Source of the DNA: a virus
Length of the DNA: 34,916 nucleotides
Virus record (IMG/VR): IMGVR_UViG_3300021961_010493
Coordinates: 1-34,916 of that record
Direction: 5' to 3' (one strand)
The notes beneath the pieces were generated by a model, which was not told the origin of the DNA, made no database searches, and saw only the letters and a list, made by a program, of their open reading frames with translations. Below are positions 22,379 through 29,699 of the stretch, one piece after another (the stretch's first letter is position 1; every line of letters begins with the position of its first letter). The translations under genes and the position numbers were made by a program.

Positions 22379-22619
22379 GATAACATTCTGCTCAGATCCT
22401 GACACAGAAAACAATTCACACTGCTTCGGCCTCGAGAATTTCAACGACAATACCATCAAGGAAATTCTAAACCATGTCGAAGATGACACAACATTTTACC
22501 TTATCGATAAAAAAAGTTCTAATCAATGGTTGAATATTATAAGAAAAAAAGTTAAAATAATATTTGACTGCAACAATGATTCAATCCAACAAATAAAACA
22601 TACATGCCAAAAAAAATAA
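22371..22619 (+). CDS. Small unknown protein before clpX
   Basis: This encodes 82 residues (MNRITFCSDPDTENNSHCFG to IKHTCQKK) with four Cys, an acidic middle and a basic end (WLNIIRKKVKIIFDCNNDS). It overlaps its upstream neighbour by 8 bp and the clpX start by 16 bp. The tight link to clpX suggests joint expression; a specificity factor for ClpX would be an attractive guess but nothing shows it. Confidence 0.65.
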   Translation: MNRITFCSDPDTENNSHCFGLENFNDNTIKEILNHVEDDTTFYLIDKKSSNQWLNIIRKKVKIIFDCNNDSIQQIKHTCQKK

Positions 22620-23791
22620 TAGACAAATGTGCTTTCTGTGGCAAGTCCAAGGAGGATGTACACAAACTAATCGCTTCTGACAACACAGCTATATGTGATG
22701 ATTGCGTGTCCAAATGCTCGACTATTCTGGAGGATGAAAAGAATCCGTCCAAGGCAAAAGCACTCAGCATATTAGATGTTGATCCACAGGAGATAAAATC
22801 TTATCTTGACACCAGCGTGATAGGACAAGATGAAGCAAAGAAACAAGTCGCAGTCAGCGTGTATCTTCACTACAAGCGTTTGTCAAATCCAAACATTTTG
22901 GAAAAGTCAAACATATGCATGATAGGGCCAACAGGTTCTGGCAAGACACTGCTGGCAAAAACCATAGCAAAATTTTTGGATGTACCATTCTACATCGCAG
23001 ACTCCACCACACTGACAGAGTCTGGCTATGTGGGAGATGATGTCGAGACCGTGATAGCAAGTTTGGTCGAGGCAGCGGATGGGGACATCGAACGTGCCGA
23101 GAAAGGCATAGTGTTCCTTGATGAAGTGGATAAGATTGCAAGGAAATCAGAGAACGTTTCTATCACAAGAGATGTGTCGGGTGAAGGAGTTCAACAGGCA
23201 CTGCTCAAAGTCATAGAAGGCACCAAGTTGAAAGTGCAGATGAAAAGGAACAGGAAACACCCACAGGGAGATTCAATTGAAGTTGACACTTCGAACATCC
23301 TTTTCATATGTTCCGGAGCATTCGTAGGACTGGATACCATCAAGAGGAACTCCACAGGAGTTGGATTTTTACATCCTGAAGCGGACAAAAAGGTCAAGTT
23401 CTCAGAAACCACAGACGATCACCTCATCAAGTACGGCCTGATACCAGAGTTCGTTGGCAGGGTTGGTAGCATCGTTGAATTACAAAAACTCACCGTCAAA
23501 GAATTGGAAGACATCATCAAGGTGTCATCCATCAGTCCATTGAAACAGTATCAGATGGTGTTTGATACCGAATCAGTCGAACTGACCATCGAAGATGAAG
23601 CGATCACTAAGATAGCGGAAAACTGTTGGAATTCGGACATCGGAGCACGTGGGATCAAGAATTACTTTGACAAGATTCTCAAACAAACCCTGTTCAACAT
23701 CCATGCCCTCAAGAAGAAAAAACTCGCTAAAATATTGATAAAATGCGACTCGGTTGACAACATGTCCGATCCACTATATACTTTTAACTAA
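22604..23791 (+). CDS. clpX: ATP-dependent Clp protease ATP-binding subunit ClpX
   Basis: This encodes 395 residues, near the bacterial norm (about 424). A zinc-binding domain has Cys 9, 12, 31 and 34 (CAFCGK; CDDC). AAA+ motifs follow: Walker A GPTGSGKT (108-115), pore loop GYVG in LTESGYVGDDVE, Walker B IVFLDEVDKIA, the RKH loop in NRKHPQGD, and sensor 2 GARGIKNYF. The loop that docks on ClpP (I-G-F in E. coli) reads VGF in STGVGFLHPEA and lies in a shortened loop. This unfoldase should feed tagged proteins to host ClpP; no clpP is present in the window. It is followed at 2 bp by the bS21 gene. Confidence 0.97.
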   Translation: MPKKIIDKCAFCGKSKEDVHKLIASDNTAICDDCVSKCSTILEDEKNPSKAKALSILDVDPQEIKSYLDTSVIGQDEAKKQVAVSVYLHYKRLSNPNILEKSNICMIGPTGSGKTLLAKTIAKFLDVPFYIADSTTLTESGYVGDDVETVIASLVEAADGDIERAEKGIVFLDEVDKIARKSENVSITRDVSGEGVQQALLKVIEGTKLKVQMKRNRKHPQGDSIEVDTSNILFICSGAFVGLDTIKRNSTGVGFLHPEADKKVKFSETTDDHLIKYGLIPEFVGRVGSIVELQKLTVKELEDIIKVSSISPLKQYQMVFDTESVELTIEDEAITKIAENCWNSDIGARGIKNYFDKILKQTLFNIHALKKKKLAKILIKCDSVDNMSDPLYTFN

Positions 23792-23793
23792 TT

Positions 23794-24051
23794 ATGTTTG
23801 AAAATCACACAAGAAAACCTCGCCAGGAAAGACAGATCTCGCGACACTTTGAAGTAGAAGTGCGTGGCGATGATGTCATGAAAGCATGGCGTAAGTTAAA
23901 GAAAAAACTTATGAAAGAGCGAGTGTTGGAAGAAGTCAAAGAACGTAGATACTACCAAAAACCATCGGAAAAGAAACGCGAAACCAAAAAATTGTTGAGA
24001 AGACAAGCACTTAGACTGCGTAGAAAACAGATGGAAAAAGAAGGTTTCTAA
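23794..24051 (+). CDS. rpsU: Ribosomal protein bS21 homologue
   Basis: This encodes 85 residues. FEVEVRGDDVMKAWRKLKKK and VLEEVKERRYYQKPSEKKRE match the bS21 pattern 'V-x-x-x-[DE]-x-[DV]-x-x-A-[LW]-R-[RK]-[FL]-K-[RK] ... [VG]-[LI]-x-E-[VL]-[RK]-x-R-x-[FY]-Y-x-K-P-[ST]', ending in a basic helix (RRQALRLRRKQ). bS21 sits near the anti-Shine-Dalgarno on the small subunit and helps initiation. A phage copy could replace the host protein and shift ribosomes to phage messages. An extra N-terminal Arg-rich extension of about 15 residues precedes the core. It starts 2 bp after clpX, without its own ribosome site. Confidence 0.88.
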   Translation: MFENHTRKPRQERQISRHFEVEVRGDDVMKAWRKLKKKLMKERVLEEVKERRYYQKPSEKKRETKKLLRRQALRLRRKQMEKEGF

Positions 24052-24061
24052 TCTTAGGCTC

Positions 24062-24089
24062 TTGACATTTTAAAAATCTGCACTATATT
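24062..24089 (+). promoter_or_regulatory. Sigma70-like promoter for hsp20
   Basis: TTGACA (24062-24067) and TATATT (24084-24089) lie 16 nt apart, giving a leader of about 87 nt to ATG 24183. Confidence 0.65.
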
Positions 24090-24097
24090 ATTAAATG

Positions 24098-24149
24098 TAC
24101 ATCATAAGATGTATAAATAACCGTGTAAGATGCTTGATAGGTCTTACAC
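24098..24149 (+). promoter_or_regulatory. Late box and two hairpins in the hsp20 leader
   Basis: TACATC-ATAA-GATGTA (24098-24113) is followed by a perfect TATAAATA (24112-24119), then by the 8-bp hairpin GTGTAAGA/TCTTACAC (24123-24149). The gene thus has a host-type promoter and a late-type box in series, plus RNA structure before the ribosome site AAGGAGG. Confidence 0.6.
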
Positions 24150-24182
24150 AACATTAACTTGCTTAATAAGGAGGACAAGACA

Positions 24183-24638
24183 ATGACAAATAAATCCCTA
24201 TCAATCTTTAATCAATTAAGACCAGTAACAGTTGGTTTTGACAACATGTTTGACCACTTCGAAAGAATGTTCGACGACGATTCATTCTTTAGAACACCGA
24301 GCATGGCGAACTTTCCACCCTACAACATAGTGAAGACTGGAAAGAACACATACGATGTGGAACTTGCACTCGCAGGTTTTTCTAAGGACGACATTGAAGT
24401 TCACTACGAGAACAACATGTTGACTGTGAAGTCTAAGCAAAAGGACGAATCAGAAGAGAAAGACGAAGATGGCAACATTCTACACAGAGGCATCAGCAAG
24501 AGATGGTTTTCAAAATCATTCACAGTTGCCGACGATGTGGAAGTCAAAGGCGCTGAACTGAAGGACGGATTGCTTAAAATATCAATGGCAAGAATCCTAC
24601 CAGAAGGCAAAGAAGCCAGAACAATTGAAATAAAGTAA
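24183..24638 (+). CDS. hsp20: Small heat-shock protein, Hsp20/IbpA type
   Basis: This encodes 151 residues from ATG 24183, where AAGGAGG lies 8 nt upstream; an in-frame start at 24159 is less likely. The N-terminus (FNQLRPVTVGFDNMFDHFER) and alpha-crystallin domain (YNIVKTGKNTYDVELALAGF; YENNMLTVKSKQ; HRGISKRWFSKSFTVADDVE; LKDGLLKISMARILPE) match bacterial IbpA. The C-terminal I-x-I motif is found as TIEIK. T4-like marine phages often carry Hsp20, thought to protect during capsid assembly. A GNRA-loop terminator follows. Confidence 0.97.
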   Translation: MTNKSLSIFNQLRPVTVGFDNMFDHFERMFDDDSFFRTPSMANFPPYNIVKTGKNTYDVELALAGFSKDDIEVHYENNMLTVKSKQKDESEEKDEDGNILHRGISKRWFSKSFTVADDVEVKGAELKDGLLKISMARILPEGKEARTIEIK

Positions 24639-24645
24639 ACAGTAT

Positions 24646-24670
24646 AGGGGGTGGCAACACCCCCTGCTTT
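24646..24670 (+). terminator. Terminator with GCAA tetraloop
   Basis: AGGGGGTG (24646-24653) pairs with CACCCCCT (24658-24665) around GCAA, followed by a T-containing tail. Confidence 0.85.
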
Positions 24671-24673
24671 ATA

Positions 24674-24709
24674 TTGACAGTTAATTCATAAGAACATATA
24701 ATTTAAATA
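24674..24709 (+). promoter_or_regulatory. Consensus sigma70 promoter with overlapping late-like box
   Basis: TTGACA (24674-24679), 17 nt, TATAAT (24697-24702), both perfect. TTTAAATA (24702-24709) overlaps the -10 and ends 2 nt before ATG 24712. The transcript would be nearly leaderless. Confidence 0.7.
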
Positions 24710-24711
24710 CT

Positions 24712-25017
24712 ATGATGACACAGAGCAACATACAAGTAGAAGAAAAAGTAATACAGATCCTGCAGGAACCCAGCAAGTATGCTGTGATCTTCATGAACGA
24801 TGATCAGACTCCGATGGACTTCGTGATCAAGATGCTGATAGAACATTTCCAATACAACAACGAACAGAGTTACAAGATGATGAATCAGATCCATGAACAA
24901 GGCAAAGGTGTAGTTGCAATATATCCGTTCGAAATAGCAGAGCAGAAGGCCACAGAAGTCAAGGTGGCGGCCACTGCCAACAAGTTCCCACTCGAAGTCA
25001 AGATCGAAAAAGCCTAA
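24712..25017 (+). CDS. clpS: ClpS adaptor protein
   Basis: This encodes 101 residues. SKYAVIFMNDDQTPMDFVIK is the ClpS signature (N-D-D-x-T-P-M), and IHEQGKGVVAIYPFEIAEQK holds the conserved His-x-x-G of the N-degron pocket. KFPLEVKIEKA matches the family's end. In bacteria ClpS brings N-end-rule substrates to ClpAP. The window has clpX but no clpA, and ClpS normally binds ClpA, so it either works with host ClpA or diverts it. It has its own strong promoter and almost no leader. Confidence 0.93.
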   Translation: MMTQSNIQVEEKVIQILQEPSKYAVIFMNDDQTPMDFVIKMLIEHFQYNNEQSYKMMNQIHEQGKGVVAIYPFEIAEQKATEVKVAATANKFPLEVKIEKA

Positions 25018-25041
25018 TAAAATCAACACAAAAATCAGGGG

Positions 25042-25070
25042 TTGACTTATTCACAGTTTGACCTTATAAT
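25042..25070 (+). promoter_or_regulatory. Sigma70-like promoter for gene 25115
   Basis: TTGACT (25042-25047) and TATAAT (25065-25070) are 17 nt apart. The leader of about 38 nt holds GAAAGGG, about 12 nt before the ATG. Confidence 0.7.
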
Positions 25071-25114
25071 ACTAATAACTTTAAACTTATACATAGAAAG
25101 GGTAACAAAATACT

Positions 25115-25432
25115 ATGGCAAGAACAAAGCAATACGTGGTTTACACACGTGAGTTTTCCAAAGGTAGAGTAAACTCAAAAGTTGGCGTTTTTATCGATGA
25201 AGCTAAAAATGCTATGGACAAAAAAGGTAACATCAACGGTGGTGTTATCAAACACAAGAACCTTGCAATGACAAGAAAAACTCCTACAACTCAACTTCTT
25301 TCAAGAGGTTATGATTTCTCAGTGAGAGTTTTAGCAAAAACTGACTTGGAAAATGCAAGAACATTAAGAGATGCTACAATTGGTTTATTAGCATCTGCTG
25401 GTAAGACTGTAATCAACTACCAAGCGGCTTAA
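25115..25432 (+). CDS. Unknown basic, probably highly expressed protein
   Basis: This encodes 105 residues with a basic N-terminus (MARTKQYVVYTREFSKGRVN) and regular alpha/beta pattern (FIDEAKNAMDKKGNINGGVI; YDFSVRVLAKTDLENARTLR). Its codon use is more A/T-rich at third positions (many TTT, GTT and AAA codons) than its neighbours. A near-consensus promoter and a strong bidirectional-type terminator frame it as a single-gene unit. It may bind nucleic acid or be a virion protein; I do not recognise it. Confidence 0.78.
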   Translation: MARTKQYVVYTREFSKGRVNSKVGVFIDEAKNAMDKKGNINGGVIKHKNLAMTRKTPTTQLLSRGYDFSVRVLAKTDLENARTLRDATIGLLASAGKTVINYQAA

Positions 25433-25450
25433 TTAACTTAATCTAAAAGA

Positions 25451-25481
25451 AGGGGCGGTGTTCATTCATCGCCCTTTTTTT
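25451..25481. terminator. Bidirectional terminator between convergent genes
   Basis: GGGGCGGTG (25452-25460) pairs with CATCGCCCT-type arm (25467-25475) and is followed by seven T on the plus strand. On the minus strand the hairpin overlaps the end of the gene at 25462 and is followed by TTCTTTT. Confidence 0.8.
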
Positions 25482-25722
25482 GTATCTGCTCAATCAACAA
25501 ATCCTCTACTATCCTATTATTGACATCCATGCCGAACTGCAACTTGTCCATGGATTCCTGAAGGGCGTCGATCTTGGAATTAATATCGTCGTTTATGATT
25601 TGCTGTTGTTCGAAATGAGTCAGGATGTTTGACCTGTAAAACCATGCGTTGTACCTGGCATTCACGTAAACTGCGCCAGCAAACACACTGAGTAGAACAA
25701 TTATTCTTATAATACCGCTCAC
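25462..25722 (-). CDS. N-terminally anchored coiled-coil protein
   Basis: This encodes 86 residues from GTG 25722. A membrane helix (IIRIIVLLSVFAGAVYVNAR) precedes a helical, heptad-like part (FEQQQIINDDINSKIDALQE; SMDKLQFGMDVNNRIVEDLL). ATTAAATA (25727-25734, minus strand) ends 4 nt before the start. It follows the cyclase gene on the same strand by 28 bp. Size and plan are like an i-spanin or a small scaffold; no family recognised. Confidence 0.7.
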   Translation of the reverse strand: MSGIIRIIVLLSVFAGAVYVNARYNAWFYRSNILTHFEQQQIINDDINSKIDALQESMDKLQFGMDVNNRIVEDLLIEQIQKKGDE

Positions 25723-25750
25723 GCAATATTTAATGGTAATTTGGTAATGA

Positions 25751-27796
25751 TTATTTGGTTGTTGCTATGAACACGCCGGACCAATCCTTGGGTAATTTCT
25801 GTGTTTTCATGTACTCACAGCGTTCGATCCACATGTTGTAGTAGCCAGACATCTTGCCACCGAAATGCTTGGACAGCCTCTGGCAGTGCCATATGGCCTC
25901 ATCAAAATTTTGGCTTCTGTAAGCCTGGTGCATCTGATCATGCAGGTCCTTGCTCTTGTGGTAATCTGACTTTACGTCATCCAACACGGTGAAAATCTCC
26001 AGGCCAACTGTTTTACCCTTGACCGCCAAATCATCCAATTTTAGATAAAAGAAATCATCCTTGGTCCTACGCACAGTCTCTGGTCCTATGATCAACAACA
26101 CTCCATACGCCTTGCACTGTGATTCCAATCTGGCTGTGGTGGAAACAGCATCTCCCAGCACGTCGTAAGAGTGCCTTTCGGTAGATCCCATTTCACCGAT
26201 GTAACCAAGTCCGGTGTTGATGCCAGCACCCATGCCCACGGGAGGTCGTCCCTGTGCTACCAATTGTTCATTGAACTTTTCAACTGCCTTCAACATGTTG
26301 AGTCCTGTCTGCACAGCACTCTTGGGATGGTCTTCATCATCGATGGGAGCTCCATGGATGTGCATGGAAGCATCACCGATGTACTTGATGATCATGCCAT
26401 TGGCATCTAAAACTGGTTTCGTGATGGCATCCATGTACCCGTTCATCACTTGTGTCAGACCTTTCACATCGTCACCGAATGATTCACCCAGCGGTGTAAA
26501 ACCTCTGAGATCTGAAAAGCATATGCTGACTTCTTTCTTGACGCCTTCCTTGACCAGTTGGGGATTTTCCTGTAGCATCTTGACCACTGTGGGCGAAGCA
26601 TAACCACCAAACTGTTTCTTGATGGCCTGCTTCTGCATGTATTCAGAAACGAATCTATTGAACACAGCATGAAGTCCCACCAACACCGTGGTTATCACGG
26701 GCCATGAAAAATCAAACAGTAATAATCTTGTAGAATATATGTGAACAGACCCATACACAGTGCCTGCTCCAATTATAATAATAAGTCCGGCAACCACACC
26801 ATAGTGGAAGAATCTTGCGGCAACAATCAACAGCAATCCGATCGCAAACAGATAGGCCAGTTCATACATGTCTGCTAAATCTGATCTCACAATGTTGTCA
26901 CCATTAATGATGGTTTGCAGTGACACCGCCACCGGTGTGTGAGCATACTCTGTGCCCGTGGGTGAAGCAATGGTCGAGCCAATGCCTTCTGCTGTGAGTC
27001 CTATCACAACTATCTTGCCCTCAACGTGTTCTTGGGTGGCCTGCATGATTGACACAGAGGGAAATTGTTTGTTCCAACGCAACCATATGCGAGCATATGG
27101 ATCTGTGGTTATGGTAGGATAACCTGGTACTCGAACTGCTTGAACACCTGTTGGCCCTGCTTTGACTTGATAGGATGGGGCTCCTGTGGCCACACGAATT
27201 GTTTCGATGGCCATGGCAGGATATGTTTCGCCTGCAACTGTCATGATGAGTGGCATTCTTCTTACAACACCATCACGTTCTGGTGCTATGTTTAACACAC
27301 CCACACCGTCTGCTGAAGAACCCAACTCAGGTATAGGACCCAACATGCCCGGCCATTCAAACAGCCACGGTATGGGATCACCTATCTTGGCAATGCCTCT
27401 GGGCACTGCGTTCTTGTTGGTCTGGGTGGTGCCTGTCTGAGCGATGATGATGCCATTGCCTTTGAGTGCTTGTACAAGGACATCATCCTTGCCCGCACGA
27501 TCCTCTTCCGAGAATAGGATAGGCATAATAATAAGTCCAGCACCCTGTGAACGCAGATGATTTATGACATCTGCCAGATAGTCTCTGGGCCAAGGCCATT
27601 GTCCAAATGCTTCAATGGCTGGTTCGTCAAACTCAACAATCACAATGTCTTTGCTTTCAACCACAGCATCTGTGCTTTGAAGATAGTCAAATGATTTTAA
27701 ACGAGCAGTCTCTGTTAGGCCACCGTCTTGAAATCTCAGAAAGACGAGAACAGCAAGAGTGATGAGAACTGTGAGCCAATGTGTGATGTATTTCAT
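25751..27796 (-). CDS. CHASE2-domain adenylate cyclase
   Basis: This encodes 681 residues. A signal-anchor helix (about 7-22) is followed by a periplasmic CHASE2 domain (VVESKDIVIVEFDEPAIEAF; QWPWPRDYLADVINHLRSQG; VGVLNIAPERDGVVRRMPLI), three further membrane helices (about 310-385, e.g. LAYLFAIGLLLIVAARFF), and a class III cyclase domain. Metal Asp residues sit in CFSDLRGFT and IKYIGDASMHIHG; adenine-type Lys and Asp are in IIKYIGD and SYDVLGDAV. The usual Asn of 'G-D-x-V-N-x-x-x-R' is Ser here (GDAVSTTARLES), while the Arg is kept, so rate or control may differ. It would make cAMP in response to an envelope signal. CHASE2 cyclases are often found with FecR-domain proteins, as here. Confidence 0.93.
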   Translation of the reverse strand: MKYITHWLTVLITLAVLVFLRFQDGGLTETARLKSFDYLQSTDAVVESKDIVIVEFDEPAIEAFGQWPWPRDYLADVINHLRSQGAGLIIMPILFSEEDRAGKDDVLVQALKGNGIIIAQTGTTQTNKNAVPRGIAKIGDPIPWLFEWPGMLGPIPELGSSADGVGVLNIAPERDGVVRRMPLIMTVAGETYPAMAIETIRVATGAPSYQVKAGPTGVQAVRVPGYPTITTDPYARIWLRWNKQFPSVSIMQATQEHVEGKIVVIGLTAEGIGSTIASPTGTEYAHTPVAVSLQTIINGDNIVRSDLADMYELAYLFAIGLLLIVAARFFHYGVVAGLIIIIGAGTVYGSVHIYSTRLLLFDFSWPVITTVLVGLHAVFNRFVSEYMQKQAIKKQFGGYASPTVVKMLQENPQLVKEGVKKEVSICFSDLRGFTPLGESFGDDVKGLTQVMNGYMDAITKPVLDANGMIIKYIGDASMHIHGAPIDDEDHPKSAVQTGLNMLKAVEKFNEQLVAQGRPPVGMGAGINTGLGYIGEMGSTERHSYDVLGDAVSTTARLESQCKAYGVLLIIGPETVRRTKDDFFYLKLDDLAVKGKTVGLEIFTVLDDVKSDYHKSKDLHDQMHQAYRSQNFDEAIWHCQRLSKHFGGKMSGYYNMWIERCEYMKTQKLPKDWSGVFIATTK

Positions 27797-27855
27797 ATTA
27801 TGTAAACTTTCTATACATAGTTATTAACTTGCATTTTAATCCTAATTCACAAGTA

Positions 27856-27900
27856 TTTAAATATATTGGTTCATAACATTAAAGGCAAATTGGAGGTCGA
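27856..27900 (+). promoter_or_regulatory. Late-like box and ribosome site for barrel gene
   Basis: TTTAAATA (27856-27863) is followed by a leader of about 32 nt ending in TTGGAGG, 4 nt before ATG 27901. Confidence 0.4.
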
Positions 27901-29424
27901 ATGTTTAAAAGATTAATGGCTTTGTTAGCCGCTTGGGCAATGGCAACTGCGACTGCTTATTCCCACACCAACTCTATCGGTTACGTGAGTGATGCTTCGA
28001 GTAATGTGACATTTTGGTATGGCACATATCACTACACTTCTTTCAACGAAGCAGAATTAAAATTGGAAGGTGCTAATGGTACCACATACACCACAACCAT
28101 CACACAGTTTGATGAATTGTCATCCACCACACCCAACGGACTGTTTCCTGGCACCAACTATTTCACCACAGACGGCACATCTCTAATTCCTTATTCAGAC
28201 AGCACAGCGGCAGGTGGACAATCCAACACATGGCAGGGTTTGACATTTTCAGGACTGTCCGCAGGTGACTACACATTCACATACATTCCATTGGGTGATT
28301 CAGAATCCTATCAACCCAACGGCACACCCACAATGGACTGGGCACCTTGGGATGAAGTCATTAGAACTTACACAGTCACACTAAACAGTGCTTTGCTGTC
28401 AGGTGATGCCAACCAAAACGGTATCCTTGATTCATTGGAAACTTCTCCAGCATCAAATTCTTCACCCACAGTGACCAGTCAGGGTTCTTCCACAGTGACT
28501 GCCAACACAGCCACAGTGACAGCGGGTGTTCAGACAGTGGCCAGAGTTCAGACCACAACCACTTGGGACAACATGAGCGATGGCACCACACAAAACACAC
28601 AGAGTTCATCCACTACCCTGACACCGCTCACAGGCAGAGTGGATCAGCACACACAATTAAACAAAATTGCCACAGTGAACAGAGATGTTCTGCTATCAGA
28701 TCCCTACAGACAGGATGGCATTGAAGGCAAGCAGGGCGTATTTTTCATCAATGCTCACGGATCTACATTCAGCATGGCCAACGGCTATGATGCCAACTCA
28801 CAGACAGGTGGCATAGAATACAGAAGTTCTGTGAACCCTGGACATGTAGTGGGCATCATGTATAACAAAACCAGAGTAGATTTAGAGGGTCAAGACTCTC
28901 AATCAGATGTGGATCAAACACAGGTGGGGTTATACTCACACTATCAGATCGGCAACAACTTATTAAAAACTGATGTGGGCATGATCAACTCTCAGTATCA
29001 GACCAATAGATCAGTTGGCAACACTTGGAACAATCAATCTGCTGTGAATGGTTCAGATGCTTATCTGCACACCAGACTGTATGTGCCCTACAAGTTTGGC
29101 CTGACTCCTTTCGTGGGTTACTCATTCAATCAAAACAGATTGGACGGATACACAGAGACCGGTGATTCAGTCACAGCAAGAACTGTGGGCAAATCAGAAA
29201 CTGTGGATCGTGCAGTAGAAGGTGGCATCAAGATGGACTACACCGTCAGCAATTGGGACTTTGAAGCACAATTGATGCGAACCAGTTCAGACTTATCCAA
29301 GCAACACTTTGGCGTGGAATACAACTTCAGCGATTCTAAATCTGTTGGAGTAACTGTGATTAATTCAGACTATAAAGATATGTCTGCACAGACTGTGATG
29401 TTTGCACTGGATATAAACTATTAG
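27901..29424 (+). CDS. Secreted protein with C-terminal outer-membrane beta-barrel-like domain
   Basis: This encodes 507 residues. The signal peptide MFKRLMALLAAWAMATATAY with an A-x-A-type cleavage region is clear. Residues about 22-165 form a beta-rich domain (NSIGYVSDASSNVTFWYGTY; TWQGLTFSGLSAGDYTFTYI), then a short EF-hand-like DANQNGILDSLE, a Ser/Thr linker, and from about 245 a barrel-like region of alternating strands (VDQTQVGLYSHYQIGNNLLK; VPYKFGLTPFVGYSFNQNRL). The end VMFALDINY has the terminal aromatic residue needed for BAM-dependent insertion. It looks like an autotransporter-type or OmpA-like surface protein. In a phage genome it would remodel the host outer membrane. Confidence 0.85.
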   Translation: MFKRLMALLAAWAMATATAYSHTNSIGYVSDASSNVTFWYGTYHYTSFNEAELKLEGANGTTYTTTITQFDELSSTTPNGLFPGTNYFTTDGTSLIPYSDSTAAGGQSNTWQGLTFSGLSAGDYTFTYIPLGDSESYQPNGTPTMDWAPWDEVIRTYTVTLNSALLSGDANQNGILDSLETSPASNSSPTVTSQGSSTVTANTATVTAGVQTVARVQTTTTWDNMSDGTTQNTQSSSTTLTPLTGRVDQHTQLNKIATVNRDVLLSDPYRQDGIEGKQGVFFINAHGSTFSMANGYDANSQTGGIEYRSSVNPGHVVGIMYNKTRVDLEGQDSQSDVDQTQVGLYSHYQIGNNLLKTDVGMINSQYQTNRSVGNTWNNQSAVNGSDAYLHTRLYVPYKFGLTPFVGYSFNQNRLDGYTETGDSVTARTVGKSETVDRAVEGGIKMDYTVSNWDFEAQLMRTSSDLSKQHFGVEYNFSDSKSVGVTVINSDYKDMSAQTVMFALDINY

Positions 29425-29699
29425 GTTTTTGATTTTTTAACAGAGTCAGCAATCTTTTTGTTTTCTTTGTTTTCCAATTCCTCAATCATCTTGAGTTTGG
29501 TGTTCAATCTGATCAAATCATTGTCCAACATTCTGATTCTGTCTATGAGTGCTATCAGAGTCTTGTTGGCTTCGCCCAGCACGGGTTTGATTTCTTGGGT
29601 AACCCACTGCCAAATGTAGTAGACAAAATAGCCAAGACCCATGGCGGCTATGATTGGAAAACCGTATTGATTAATGGCGTCTACTAATCCGTTACTCAT
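29421..29699 (-). CDS. Membrane coiled-coil protein, paralogue A
   Basis: This encodes 92 residues. A membrane helix (FPIIAAMGLGYFVYYIWQWV) precedes a coiled coil (ANKTLIALIDRIRMLDNDLI; RLNTKLKMIEELENKENKK). It aligns by eye with the next gene: 'GFPI.-A-.-.-G-YFV' and 'LI.-LDNR..-.-NDL'. The pair share a one-base overlap and are probably a duplicated gene. Related short proteins occur, to my memory, in T4-like marine phages; a holin-like or membrane-scaffold role is possible. Confidence 0.75.
   Translation of the reverse strand: MSNGLVDAINQYGFPIIAAMGLGYFVYYIWQWVTQEIKPVLGEANKTLIALIDRIRMLDNDLIRLNTKLKMIEELENKENKKIADSVKKSKT

Noticed and set aside
26214-26603. Plus-strand frame of 129 codons inside the cyclase gene.
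   Set aside because: It mirrors strongly conserved cyclase codons on the other strand and has no start signals.
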